From Sympetrum striolatum (Eukaryota; Arthropoda; Insecta; Odonata; Libellulidae), in assembly GCA_947579665.1 (NCBI GenBank), contig OX388345.1, positions 74,701,454-74,765,453 on the forward strand: a DNA stretch of 64,000 nucleotides, given 5' to 3'. Below are positions 23,239-34,743 of this stretch, one piece after another. The position numbers and the translations under genes were made by a program. Under the pieces are notes generated by a model. The model saw only the letters and a list, made by a program, of their open reading frames with translations, did no database searches and had not been told where the DNA came from. Within the stretch, counting starts at the first letter, position 1. Every line of letters starts with the position of its first letter.

Positions 23239-23395
23239 AAAAGATCGTTTCGTACTTTTCCACAGCAATTTTATCATGGCAACATGTTTCGCTAGTGTCC
23301 TAGCATCATCAGACCTGTTCCTGTCATTATGGCAACAAATATGTTGCGATAATAAAATTGCTGTGGAATCGCACAAAACGGTCTTTCTCTCATTG
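23239..23395. mobile_element. Foldback element, copy 1 of the GTTTC-loop class
   Basis: Two imperfect ~50-bp arms share the perfect core CCACAGCAATTTTAT and its complement, and pair outward to the AAAGATCG/CGGTCTTT ends. The loop carries GTTTCG, then CTAG, then CATCATCAGACCTG, the module also seen at 45262, 49058 and 56677. Confidence 0.8.
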
Positions 23396-23509
23396 TAATG
23401 GCTTCCCACGTGGTAACGCCTTCCCATATTGACGTATACGTATTTCTTAGATTTTTAGATTTTGATACACACACCGGAAGTCACCAGAGGCGTATAACAA
23501 GGGGCGTAA

Positions 23510-23580
23510 TGATAATAACAGTGTAATAATAATATAATAACATAACAATAATATAGTAATAATATTCTTCACAGAATCAG
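23510..23580 (+). repeat. AAT-rich simple repeat
   Basis: Runs of ATAATAATAATATAATAAC type repeated over about 70 bp. Confidence 0.8.
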
Positions 23581-23605
23581 GTTAGGTGTTGTGGTAATCC
23601 ATAAT

Positions 23606-23692
23606 GGAAAGAATCTACGATAGAATTGTACTTTTACCAGAAATTTACCGTAAATTTGTGGTAAAAGTACAATTCTATCTGAGAGTCTTTCC
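23606..23692. repeat. 87-bp hairpin (inverted repeat)
   Basis: GGAAAGAATCTACGATAGAA, then TTGTACTTTTACCA, is mirrored at the right end, giving ~33-bp arms. The loop contains a second small palindrome around TTTACCGTAAA. It is probably a MITE or foldback remnant. Confidence 0.8.
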
Positions 23693-23694
23693 GT

Positions 23695-23790
23695 AATAAT
23701 AATAATATAATGATAAAGGACTTTATTCAGGGCTAGATTGAGACTATAAAGTCTATTCTTTCATCTAACCTATCGTCTTATAAATTAAAA
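23695..23790 (+). repeat. Family I repeat end, copy 2
   Basis: ATAATAATAA lead, GGACTTTATTCAGGGCTAGA, TTGAGAC, then TCATCTAACC. Same order as at 5918, 43536 and 51345. Confidence 0.65.
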
Positions 23791-26239
23791 TAATGAGCTT
23801 GAAAAAAGTTCACCGAAGAAGATTACTTTGTGAATTTAAAAAACCTAACCTAAGAGCTTTGGAAAGAATCTCCAATGTAGGGAAAACACCAAGAAGATGT
23901 ATGAAAAACCTGTGAAACCTACAGGTAGGAAAAATAAATTTAGTGATGAAATCCGATTAAAGGAGATGTAAAAAAAAAGAAGATAAACCAATAATTGCTT
24001 ACAAAAACAAAAAATAAATAGAACAAATAACACCATCATTACTTATTCTACCCTATTTAGCCTGAGGAATGAACGACCAAAAGTAATCATCTGCTTTTGC
24101 GATTATTTTCCTGTCCGTCGGTAATCGGATTCTCAATGTGTATACTTCGACGTACTCTTTTCGAGATCCTTTTTTAAGTCTGTTTTCGTTTTTAATTCTC
24201 CATATTCGTTGTGTTCTGATGCGGGAGAAATCGTTTGCACTCTTAGGAGCGGTTCCCAGCAGGGCCTGTCCACTGCCCAGGGCGGCCCTGTAGTTACAGT
24301 CGTGAAATTTGCGCCCGCTACGTCCAACGGAAGTCTTCATACCCTCAACTTCAGAAAATAAAATCGCTTCAGTGTCCAGGCCCGGTTTCTAGGAATGTTC
24401 GCGACTTGCCCAGGGCGATAGGGTTGTCGGAAATCCGCGGTAATGGTTACCAGCAATTCTTAGTATTTTCAAGGAATAGATTCCAGCATTAGGTGTGGTA
24501 GGAGTTAGAAGTTTCCATTCCCTCGCAGTCTTTTAAAAGCGGTTTTATCGCCCGTCTACTACTTTCCAAATAGCCGAAATTCCTCCCTGGGTCTTGTAAT
24601 TTAATTGGTAAAATTGTAATTTAATTGGTTAAATGGAAGATCGGATTTTAAAATCCCAATTTCGCCTCATAAAGTCCCTTATTATCTTTTAATATAATCC
24701 TCTGAAATTCAATAATAATTTTAATGAAATCTTCTAAAACTTATTCTATTCGGTACCACTTATGGAAGAGAAAGGAAAACACGGTAAGATTTTAAGTATA
24801 AGAACTTGCTTTAGTCGTCTATTTGCGCTTGTCATAGATTCTGTTTACGTACACTCTTTAACGAGGGAATGTTTTCTACTCTAGTAGTGGAAGGATGTCG
24901 TTTATAATCTTCATATTTTAGACTGCCTCGAGGGCCTTGGGCTGATTATCAGTTTCCGGAGGCTAATCTAGGAGAAATGCATAGGCGTCGTATGTACATC
25001 CTTGTAATGTTAAAACCTCAATATTTCTTTTCTTTTTAATATCTCTCGGATTAAAACGTCAAATATATTGCAGAAGTCCCCTAATTCCGAACTGACAGTT
25101 TATAATTACTTTCTTGCAAATGCTACCCTTAATGCTCCGATAATCGATTTTCCTACGTTGCCAAGGCTTCTTTGATTTCAAAAGATATCTCATAATCTAA
25201 ATTTCAGCCAGTCAACGGCGATTTTCATTAATAGAAAAAAATGCGACGGTTAAGTTCACGGAGTTTGGTAAAGTGCTCTGATGGGATTTTAGACAGTAAT
25301 TCCAGGGTAAAGGAAGGGTTTACTTCGTTCTTTGTTGCTGATCACCCCATGTTATTTCTTTTTCGTATATCAGCCACGTGCGATGTTGCAAATACTTGAA
25401 ATTTTGAAGTGCTGGGTTTACGGAAGCGGTCGTGAATTTATAGTAATTAGCGAGGAAGAATATTTTAATTAAAATTCTGAATGACAATTTCTTCTTGGTC
25501 CTTTCTCTGCATCTTATATTAATGCTCATTATGCGATGTTTGGGAACAAATTTGTTCGAGAATCCTTACACGGCAAAACTGTGGAACGCGTCCTCAACTC
25601 TGGGGAGAGATTTTCGCTATTTTTGAGAATAAAATTTACGAGAACTATTTCACATCTAATGTCACATTTAAATGAGACATTAGAGGGAAGCACGTTTTCC
25701 AGACGATGCGAAAATAATTTTCGCGAAACTCTGAATGCTTCCCATGCCATGAATTGCATCCGAAAGTAACATCCACGTCCCTCTCGTTTAATTCTTCGCT
25801 CTTAATTGAGATCCTAGCGATGAGATAATGCTAGAACGTGACGTCGCATTTTAAGAATGGAATGCGGTTTTTTGCGCCGTTAACGTTCGAGGATTTTTGA
25901 AAAACTGTGATAGATCGCGATGTTGCACAGATGTAGTGCATTTATCGGAGATGGAAGGGGTTCGGGTTTAAGTTCGCATCCAGTCTGGGAGTACCATAAT
26001 GTGAATTACAATGGTAGTGCCGTAACCACTCGTATCTGCACTGAGAACATCTAATTGCTTCTACCTCTGGTTTAGTTGTGGGTAGGGTTGCAAGGCTTGC
26101 AGAGTAGAACATCTCCTTTTTCAATAGCTCCGTATTAGGCTTTCCATTACTGCGGGATATCCATTATGCGAATGTCTTTTACTCCGCTGATAAAAATGGC
26201 CCAGAAATCTATCCCCGAGGCTTTCCTATTGTTGAAAAC
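23791..26239. other. No recognised gene
   Basis: Mostly AT-rich DNA. Minor items are a ~20-bp tandem duplication at 24593-24633 (TTGTAATTTAATTGGT) and a small inverted repeat CTAATGTC/GACATTAG at about 25654-25683. A degenerate tRNA-like A-box on the minus strand near 26030 (GATACGAGTGGTTACGGCAC) lacks a good B-box. Confidence 0.5.
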
Positions 26240-27130
26240 GAAAAATTGGAACCCCAACCTTTCGGGGAGCACTTAGCGGAATTAAATTTCGCAATCTCGC
26301 TAGGATTTGTCGCGACATGTATGTGGACGCGAGTCTGCACGAATCGTAGCAAGGAAGGCTCCCCTGTCTCCGCTGTTTTTTTATTAGCGCGCCAATTAGG
26401 GATTGTACTTCGTAGCGGGTCCTCCGTGGTGGATGTATGGTGTAGGAAAAGTTAAAGACGATCGAGACAGCTGCGCATATGCTCTTGGTCACCACCTTTC
26501 TCTCCCGTCTTCATTTACGTTTCCTGCCGCGCCTCCCTTCGCTCTCACATTCCCTTCGTCGCCCCGCCCTGCTCCGTTATACTACTCGTCCAGACGCTAC
26601 CTCCGCACTTCCCCGCTCACAACCACTGCAGCCCTCTGCAGTCCCCTGGAAACCTCCGCAACCCTCTCTTCGTCTTACTAAGGAGGCGACGAGCTACCCC
26701 GCGCAGCTACCCGGCCGGTCCCGCTCCCTTCCCGCGGGCCTCCCCTCGGTCCCCCGCGCCTCTCCCAACAGTTCCCAGAGCGCACTTGAGGCTCTGGCAG
26801 CTGTAGAAGTCGAAGCCAAAGGGGTTTGCTTGTTTCCCATTGGCTAGGTTAGGGCTATCTCCTCTCTCTCTCTCCGCTTCCCCTCCGTCCCCTCTCCCCC
26901 TCCCGCTGGATCAGTCCATTGCTCGCTCCGAGGGGGGCATGGAATTCTGCGGGCGCGTCCTCGGACGGTTCAGCCAGCGTTCATTTGCATAAGAACTGTC
27001 ACATGAGCGCCGGGTTTTTTCGTGTTTGTTTTTGTTGTCCCATAGCCGGTGCACCATCAGGTCCCTTTTCGCCCTCCTCCTTCCCACCTATTTCGATTTT
27101 CATTCATAACGGTAGAGGTAGTTAACTCTT
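26240..27130. other. CpG- and C-rich block without a recognised gene
   Basis: Strongly C-rich on the + strand between 26500 and 26920, including a CTCTCTCTCTCTC run, and CpG-rich throughout. Frames of 92-122 codons on the + strand are serine/proline/arginine-rich, which is composition only. A promoter or 5' UTR is possible; nothing proves it. Confidence 0.45.
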
Positions 27131-27756
27131 CGCTCTCCGTAAACAAATAGAAGCAATTACGTGAAAGGCTGATTCCCGGGCTATGTTTTGGCTCCGGTCG
27201 AAGGCAGGTTTATTTTCCGGCGTACTCAGGACGTCGAGTCCTTTTGCTCTCGTTCGACGGCGGTCGTTCAATAATAGATCGCAGGTCAGGTGAATTTGGC
27301 GCGGCGGTATTGATATGGAAGGAGTGGAAATTGTTGGGATTGTCCTCGAGGTTGAGGACTTGCGTTGTGTTCCTAGATGGCTCTGGGGTGCTTGCGGGTG
27401 AGAATGAACTTGCGCCTTCGATCCCTTGACCCCTTGACCATGATGCGGAGGGCTGGAGAAAGTTATTCGCTTGATTGTCGAGGAGCAATAACTTCACTTT
27501 CGGTTGAGCCCGTGAATTTGGATCAATATTTCATCGCGGTTGTAGCCGAATCAATGTTATGTCTAGCTGTTGAGGAAGGCTATCGATGCGTCGATGTTTC
27601 TTTTGCTCTCTTGAAAGTGATACTTCGATAGGAGGTCATAGAATAATAGTTACTAAATATTCAAACCATCAAATAATGAATCACAGCCTGATTCGAATTT
27701 CGCTTCCGAAGCAAGCATCCCCAGAGGCTTAAGGTGACTGATTGGAGGTAAGATAT
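27131..27756. other. No recognised gene
   Basis: Continuing GC-moderate DNA with frames of 61-95 codons on both strands, none recognised. Confidence 0.5.
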
Positions 27757-28085
27757 AGGCCCGTTCTTATAATTTTGGGGGCCCTACGCAACATGATTGT
27801 ATGGGGCCCTATAGACCCCAGTGCCAGACTGCAGTGCAATGATTGCACCGTTCCAATGACAGTTGAATAACCACTTCGTTTTAAATTCGTTACATGTGAG
27901 GCTAGCGAAATATAACCTTAAAATATCATAATATGGTATGGAAGTTGAATTTATTGTGCTTTTAATTTTATTTATTTAATAAAAATTTTAATTATTGAAA
28001 TTTTTTGTCCTTTTTGTGGCTTGGCGGCGGGGCCCCTAAGTTGACGGGGACCCGTGCGACCGCGTATGCCTAAAAACGGCCCTGG
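27757..28085. mobile_element. hAT-like non-autonomous remnant
   Basis: The left end AGGCCCGTTCTTATAATTTT, then GGGGGCCCTACG, and the right end, which reads reversed as CCAGGGCCGTTTTTAGGCAT, then GGGGCCCC, have the GGGCC...GGGGCCC layout seen at ends of many hAT elements. The flanks TAAGATAT and TTAAATAT agree at 6 of 8 positions, a tentative 8-bp target duplication. The middle is AT-rich and non-coding. Confidence 0.55.
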
Positions 28086-28639
28086 TTAAATATGCCTCTT
28101 GATACAGCCTCTTTTATCTCTTTGTGGAAAATCATGCGATAGATGATTGGGGCCATTGCCGTTCCTTTATCAGGTGTATTTATAAACCGTGAAATGGAAA
28201 ACTTTAATCAGGAGTAATCTTGCTATATCAGAGCGCGTTCATTTTAATTCTTCCACTCAAGCTAGCTTGCAACATCGCGCGATGTTCTTTTATGTTGTAA
28301 GTGATCTAAATCGGTCGGATCGATTGAAGGAAAACAAGATGACTAACTCAAGAGGACTCTTTTATTACTGATCGTTTACGAAGGAAGTTTTCTTGATTGT
28401 TTTGATCCCATTCTGAGCGTAGGTGGTCCAATGTAATCCGAATATCGAGCTCTCAGTTTAATTGATTCCAATACCCTTGGGTTATTTTTTTCCCTATCTT
28501 GTCTCAGAAAGAAATTCGAAGTAATTTTATTCTAGTAATTAGTTATTTTGATATGTTATTGTTAATGAAAGTTTGATCTACATTGATCTGAACATATCTG
28601 GAATATGAAATCTACCGGGTAATGAGTATTTCTGAATAA
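28086..28639. other. No recognised gene
   Basis: Nothing supported. A 60-codon frame at 28189-28371 is not recognisable. Confidence 0.5.
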
Positions 28640-28659
28640 TAGCACTGATTTTGGTCATT

Positions 28660-28765
28660 ATTTCTCGAATGCTACGAGAATGTCATTCATAATGTCATTG
28701 GCCTGTAATTACGTGGACTTGTTCCACTTACAACATTCTGGCTCAGTTAAGAAAATATAAAGGTG
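28660..28765 (+). repeat. Diverged family B fragment
   Basis: AATGTCATTGGCCTGTAATT, ACGTGGACTTGTTCCACTTA and CAACATTCTGGC align with the middle of the copy at 1-300. Only this middle part is present. Confidence 0.5.
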
Positions 28766-30184
28766 TAATTGGCCCGTAAACTGGGGTAAAGATATTCAAG
28801 TGTCTACAACTTCACAGACCAGTTAGGGAAAAGTACCATACTCCATGTTTGTAATTGTTAGGTTTATCATACCTCCCTTCGTTCTGAAGTTCGTTCGTTT
28901 GGAACGAAGAAGATCGTTTTGAAGTAATATTTCTGGGAAAGAATACAACGGAAAACATTGATATTTCAGTGAGAGAAATCATTTATCTACAAACTCAGTA
29001 GACCATTCCAAGTTTGCCAATAGCGTACGAAATAGACTCAGTCTTTGTTTTTAAGGCAATTTTTCAAATTTAGAATAATCCCGGTTCCTCGCCAAATAAA
29101 TATGGTAACCCAATCATATCCTCATTGAATATGGATGGGTGGAGTCGAAAATCTGGTATCGTGCTGAGCTTTTCAGATAGAATTGTAAACGAAACGAAAA
29201 TTGTATTAGTAAAGTTTTGAAAGATTCTTTGTTCATTAACGTACTTTTTTAATTTTCCTTCCCTTCTCTTTATTTTTTTTCTCAATTTTTGTTGTATAGC
29301 CTTTCCTTGGTATTAATATGTCACTTTATTTTTCTTATATTTGTATTATGCCTTCGAAATATTATCGTAATAGAATAATAAGTGCTCTAATGTATTTCTA
29401 TGGTTTGTTAACACAAAACGTATTGTGTATTATCGGTGTCAACAATACAGAATATCTTTAGTTAACACCTAAAGCTCTAGTATCTGTTAAAATTGTGTAA
29501 ATTACATTGTATTAATTTTATATGCAATATTGAGAGTAATTAATATATTCATTCATTCAGAATAATATAAATATCAACGGGACATTTCGAGTAGATAGTA
29601 AAAGAATAGTGAGAGAAATACATTCAATAGGGCTATGACTAGAATTCTAGTTCCATTTATCTATCTTTTCATCTCCGCCGCCTTTGATTGCCTTTGATTA
29701 TCCGTTTTTGAAGAGAGAAGTAATGGAATGTTCGACGAATTCGTCCCACCTCTCAAAATTTGATTTCGGCCGGTAGCCGCGTGTGCTCACTTGCAATCCA
29801 TCCCCACGCAGACGGCGAAATATATAGAAAAACAGGGTAAATTAAAAGCCCTTTCGTTTGCGAAGCGGCTCAATTTTCATGCGCAAGAGAAACGACGGAA
29901 ATGTTTAGCGCCGGCGTCATCCAGTTTTCGGTCCTCGGGAAATGAAAATTTGCCTCCAGAAAAGGCGAGAGGTTCACAGAAAGCCTGCAGGGGTTGCCGC
30001 TTTAAATGAAACGCTCTGGTTTGTCGATGGCGGTGCATTTGACAATTCACTGTTGGGATTACTCGGCAGAAGCAGATGGTGCATGTACAAAATTTAGAGA
30101 AATTTTCTGGTAGGATTGCTCCGCGATCGAGAGTACAATATCTAGGGTATTTATGTAACATTTGTATTCATCGCTTGTACTATC
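28766..30184. other. No recognised gene
   Basis: AT-rich, then slightly GC-richer at 29.75-30.15 kb. Overlapping frames at 29791-30009 (+) and 29877-30161 (-) are mirror images of the same GC-rich DNA and are not recognised. Confidence 0.5.
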
Positions 30185-30340
30185 TGATGAATGGATTTGT
30201 CTTTCGGTAGAGAAAATGTGTCTTTCATTCATATTGATGTTTTTTTCATGACTGATTCAGGAATCTCCTTATAAAATGCGAAGATAAGTGTGACTTGTTG
30301 AGTCATTGAGCTTCATTTATGCGGACATGCATCGTTTATA
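30185..30340 (+). repeat. Family B repeat, left half of an interrupted copy
   Basis: GTGTCTTTCATTCATATTGA, GAGTCATTGAGCTTCATTTA and GCGGACATGC align with the start of family B. The alignment stops at TTTATAGTATT, where the hexameric element begins, and resumes at about 31522. Confidence 0.7.
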
Positions 30341-31495
30341 GTATTATATATCTATTATATATAGATGCTTCTCCGGATTCATTCATGTATATACCTATAT
30401 AGATAGATAGATAGATAGGATACTAATTCACAGCCTAAACCATCAGCGTGATTGACTTGAAATTTTTACGACGTATTGGCCATAACGTGTAACCGCCAGA
30501 AAAAATGCGATTTTGATCCTCAGGGTCATGGGTTCGATTCCAGAGGGCCCCAAAGTCGCGATTTTCTCCATAAGAATACATGGCGGGGATTTTCGAAAAA
30601 TTTTTTGAGGTACTTCCCGGGGAGAGAAAGAGTTGAAACTCGAGGGATCGCTAGAAGCCGTGCGTATCCAACGAAAATCAGAAAAACATCTTAGAATATA
30701 GTCCATGGTTCGATGCTTGGTCGGGGCAAATATCGGCCGTTTAAAATGCATTACGGCGATTTTGAAGATTTTTTTTGGATCCTTTCCCAATAACATGGAT
30801 ATTCGAAACTCGGCACGTGGATAGATATCATGAATATACTTCATAATCAAATTTTACATGTTCGCTGATGGTCCTTGGTTCGATCCCAGAGGGCCATTTG
30901 CACTTCTCAATGCATTTCTTACGGAAACAACGGAAACAAAATTTAGGTACTTTCCGACATGCTATCAACTTCAAACTTTGCTTGATACAAGAGTAAGTCT
31001 TTACAAATCAAACTCTGCATTCACAGCTTGCAATACGTCCTGGGTTCGACACCAGGTGTCTCTGAAATCAGAATTTGATCCGATTTTTAGGAATTATTTT
31101 GAAACCTTTCCCACTAAAATAGAAACTTGAAATTCGGCATATAGATAGAGATCATAAATATCTATCAGAAACATATTTTAGAATTCCACGATCGTCCTTG
31201 GTTCGAGTCCCGAGAGGCATTAACATTCGTGAAAATTAGAACGTTTTTTGAGGCAGTTATAGCCAATATTTCTGCTTGAATTTTCACACATAGTTAGAGA
31301 TGGTGATCTTCTATTGTGTTTCATACTAGGTTTACCAGCAAGACCCGGGTTCGATGCCAGACGATGAAATTTCAGCGAATTTTAAGAAAAAATTAAATCC
31401 TTTTTTTTTTCTTTTAAAGACCGTCCCGATATGATGCCGATAAGAAATTAGTATTGCCGATCTGCTTGCAGTATGCAAGCTACATTTTACTCGTA
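30341..31495 (+). mobile_element. Hexameric B-box element, isolated copy 5
   Basis: GGTTCGA motifs begin at 30531, 30707, 30877, 31043, 31200 and 31347 (spacings 176, 170, 166, 157, 147). Units align with each other around a T-rich tract, TTTCCC and TCGGCA words, then the B-box. CCTGG/CCAGG at 31039-31056 forms a perfect 5-bp stem with an 8-base loop. The left end is ATAGATGCTTCTCCGGATTC plus a short GATA run; the right end is the hairpin at 31464-31480 plus ATTTTACTCGTA. It interrupts a family B copy, so both left and right flanks can be compared with intact copies. AT-rich filler of about 25 bp at the right blurs the exact junction. Confidence 0.9.
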
Positions 31496-31519
31496 TATAC
31501 TATAAATAATAATATATAA

Positions 31520-31685
31520 TCTAGGTCAATGAAGTCAGCAAACTACTTCACTCCTCATTTTCTCTAGTCGCCTCATCCCCATTTCCTAAGATTTTTGTAG
31601 CTAATGGTAGTGAAAATGAGGTATAGACCAGCCTTCGAGCTGTGGAATGTACAGAGAGACATTTCGTTACAATTACCTGTTCCTT
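31520..31685 (+). repeat. Family B repeat, right half of an interrupted copy
   Basis: AAACTACTTCACTCCTCATT and GACCAGCCTTCG match the end of family B at 1-300 and 45595-45880, resuming the alignment left off at 30340. Confidence 0.7.
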
Positions 31686-32044
31686 CTACCATATATTGAC
31701 AAGTGGAATATTCGTCATCGATCTTTCTATGTAGCGTAGATACAAATGTATCTTTCATTGACGTTATTGTATCGGTAGCTGTTATCTTACTAGAAAATAT
31801 ACCCTTCTGGAAAAAAATAATTAATTCATATGAAATTTCTCTTAATTTCAGGATCCCAAAATACGTTAATGGCATTATTTTTATTTTATTGGCTTATAAA
31901 GTCGTTGAAAATGACGAAAAGAGTTACGGAAATAAATATATTTGCTTTTTATTAACCAAACTCAAGAACGATTTGTGACATCGAATTTTATTTTAATGTT
32001 ACCTGTGTATTCCTCTATCTAAAAGAATTTTTCTCTTGTTTCAG
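31686..32044. other. No recognised gene
   Basis: Overlapping frames on both strands (31573-31875 minus, 31703-31978 plus) are shadows of each other and unrecognised. The last ~25 bp before 32045 are pyrimidine-rich and end in CAG, fitting a 3' splice site. Confidence 0.5.
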
Positions 32045-32099
32045 GTATGTACAGCATGATACCATATCTTGATAAGATCAAAGTGGAGGCTGGTCTCAC
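32045..32099 (+). CDS. Candidate 55-nt internal coding exon, protein unidentified
   Basis: A T-rich tract ending TTTCTCTTGTTTCAG precedes position 32045, and GTATGTATTT, a good 5' splice site, follows 32099. Only one of three frames is open: two leading bases, then 17 codons reading MYSMIPYLDKIKVEAGL, then AC left over. The exon would therefore begin after a phase 1 intron and end in a phase 2 intron. The next candidate exon, 54415-54489, begins in phase 2, so the two could join in frame with ACC (Thr) across the junction. I do not recognise the protein family. A second AG at 32053-32054 would give a 10-nt shorter exon. A 55-nt exon can occur by chance, so this is tentative; conservation in a related genome or RNA reads would settle it. 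Confidence 0.38.
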
Positions 32100-33979
32100 G
32101 TATGTATTTTTTTACCCTGATTTTTCTGTTAATTCACAACTACTTTAAATTATTTTCGTAGAAATAGTAAGATCATTCTCATTATATCATGCAAAATTTG
32201 GTCATCTCACTTATACTAAAATTTTATGTCTTTTTCTGACTGACTCTTTCTAATTCACGAATAAGTGAGAAAATAAGAAAAGACGAATAACAAAAAATGG
32301 CGTAATTTATAAATGTATGTGCTTATTTTCTGGTGAAGCATTTGCTGTTCATATCGGATGAAATGATCTCCTGAATTGCATCACTATAGTGATTAGATTC
32401 AAGTCAAAAGTAATCTTTTAGCTTTCAAAGTCGTCTTTCATTTTCTAATTCATACGTAGTTCCTTATAGAGTTCTACGAAGTAGATCCGGAGTACTTTGA
32501 TATAAATAAGTGATGAAGAAGTCATACTGTAGGCCGTGCCTTTTCAATTATATCCCTGCGCTGGTGCATGATTGCTTCCAGCGATCAATTCCTACTTCAA
32601 AGAGTTCTTAATGAGAAAACGAGACCGCGTTCGGGCGGCATTCCTATCCATTCGATTTGCGGTCCAGTGGCTACGAAAATTACTAATACGTCCGTGGAAA
32701 TTGTAACGTCCATCATCTCCTAGCGCCGATACCTCTCAGCAGCCATTTCTTTTACTTTTCCGTGATTTCGATATAATTTTGGCTCTCCAAATAACGTCGC
32801 GTATTTCGATTATCTCTCCAACGCCTCAGCAGTCTGACTCAAACGTCAGACCGTTGTTGTTTTCATTGTGGAGATACCTGTACGTCCACCCGCTTTCATC
32901 AAAGCTGTTAGTTGAAGTTCCCAGTACGGGTGGAATTCGGTTGTGTCGTTTTGGGCTAAAGGGTTGCCGATCTAGTGGCGGTTATCTGATTGGTTTTATG
33001 TGTTTCGGAACAGAATTGAGGTCTATAAAGTCATGGTCGCTGGGATTTCAGGAGGCTCGTTTATCATCCTGGCTTAGTTGTTTTATCAGGGTGTGTTTAA
33101 AAATGTGGGTGCTGTTTTCGTATCAGGTAAGTCCTTTATATCTACATGTTTTTTCTATCTCTGGACTACAGTTTGGTCTATGCCGTACGCAGACTCTTAC
33201 ATCTACGAGTATAAATGCAACACAAATTCATCTATTGACAAATGTCACCAACATAGTTCTGGATTTTTCGGGGTCGGCCTTCTTGTTTATCATAACGGTC
33301 ACGAGGAAACTTCTCATCGTACAATCAACTCCCAACAAATCACTTTCTCCCCCCGGAAAAATTTATTCCAGTAAAAATCACCAATAATTATAATCATTAA
33401 TAGGTAACGAATTTTAAGTGTGTAATTGATGAATAAATTCATGTGTGTAATAAATGGATGAAATGATGTATTTTCATGTACGTAAAGGGGTAAGGAATGA
33501 TTTGATGGTGAAATCTTAGTTATTATTCGGTTCCATTTCCGATAAAACTAGATCAGTCCGTAGAGATAGCAAGTATTTCTATTTTACTCATCAGCAAATG
33601 TCTCTTTCTACCCGGGTAACCTATCTTTATGGCTTAGTCGTTCATTCCCCTACGAATAATGTTTCCTCTGTTGTTAAAATTTTGTTCATGGCTCCTTTGC
33701 CATTGAAATCGGTTTTATCCATTTTTGTGTTCATTGTATGTTCATAACTAATTTATAATTTTGTTGTTATCACAAACTGCTATCATCATCATTGGAGCAT
33801 TCAGGGGGTGTAACAAGGTCATTTGTCTTTCTTAGATAATACGCGAGTAATTCTAACGGAAAGCTATTTGAGTTCTCTTCTTTTAAGCAAACTGTGTTTA
33901 TAATTATAGGATTTCCTGAGTTTCATGCACAAATATTTTAATTAAATTTTTCGATGCCCATGTCTTCCCTAGTCTATAT
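32100..33979. other. No recognised gene
   Basis: The 202-codon frame at 32779-33387 is the longest in the window but has no recognisable domain, with serine/leucine-rich composition and no similarity between its overlapping frames and any family I know. A GTAAGT site at 33127 follows a short open stretch, but its frame does not fit the two candidate exons. Confidence 0.45.
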
Positions 33980-34743
33980 GGTTCCATGACGTTTCACCCA
34001 AATCGTTTCGCCCAAGGGACGTTTCACCCGAAGACGTTTCACCCAAAAGGCGGTTCGCCCAGAGACGGTTCACCCAAGACTTTTCACCCAAATACTTTTC
34101 ACCCAAGAGTCGGTTCGCCCAATAGATATCTCGTCCAAAGGATGTTTCACCCGATGAATATGTTAGCCATGACATATTCACCTAACGGTTTTCTAAAATA
34201 CGCGTAAAGCATGAAGAAATAATGTTGTAACCATTGGTACACTCCTGGCCAAAATTAACGCTAGGGATCGCTAGGGAGGTGCTGCGTTAATTTTGGCCAA
34301 GAGTGTACAAACCAGAAATCAGATCTATGACCAAACCATATATTCGATGGGAATGATTATATATTGATTTATGTGATTTGTGCGTAAAATATGTTTACTT
34401 GGGTTGTGACGTTTCATTTTCTTCTCACTGTTTTGCAAAACCGTTACAAAATCGAGTGACTGAAACTTCACAGCCAATTAACTTCTAAATTCCAATAATT
34501 AAATATCATCAACGACTATAATATTTAAGAATTATTTACAAATAACCGAGTTATATGCTGTACACGCTTTAAAAAAAACCGTACGGTGAAGATGTGATGG
34601 CTAACATATTCATCGGGTAAAACATCCTTTGGGCGAAATATCTATTGGGGGAACCGACTCTTGGGCGGAAAGTCCTTGGGTGAAACGCCTCTGGGCGAAC
34701 CGCCTTTTGGTTGAAACGTCTTTGGTTGAAACGTCCGGATACC
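33980..34743. mobile_element. 764-bp non-autonomous element with tandem-repeat inverted arms
   Basis: Both arms are built from diverged copies of a ~15-bp word like GACGTTTCACCCAAA. The left arm spans about 33989-34160 and the right arm about 34610-34735 in reverse complement. Outermost bases are GGTTCCATGACGTTTCA and, reversed, GGTATCCGGACGTTTCA. Flanking sequence is GTCTATAT on both sides (33972-33979 and 34744-34751), a perfect 8-bp target duplication. An 8-bp duplication fits hAT, P or Merlin-type elements. Open frames here (such as 33986-34207) are repeat translations, not genes. A 66-bp MITE is nested inside. Confidence 0.85.
34240..34305. mobile_element. 66-bp Tc1/mariner-like MITE nested in the 764-bp element
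   Basis: CACTCCTGGCCAAAATTAAC and GTTAATTTTGGCCAAGAGTG are near-perfect inverted ends, flanked by TA at 34238-34239 and 34306-34307. Nesting shows that it inserted after the outer element. Confidence 0.85.

Noticed and set aside
26240..27130. A proline/serine-rich protein gene
   Set aside because: The C-rich tract gives such residues in any frame; no start context or splice sites single out one frame.
32779..33387. 202-codon open frame, longest in the window
   Set aside because: No domain or motif is recognisable, a second frame is open over part of it, no clear splice or promoter context, and length is within chance for 64 kb read in six frames.
33986..34207. Open frames with repeating FHPK-type and LGETS-type residues
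   Set aside because: They are translations of the tandem word in the arm of the 764-bp element, not protein-coding genes.
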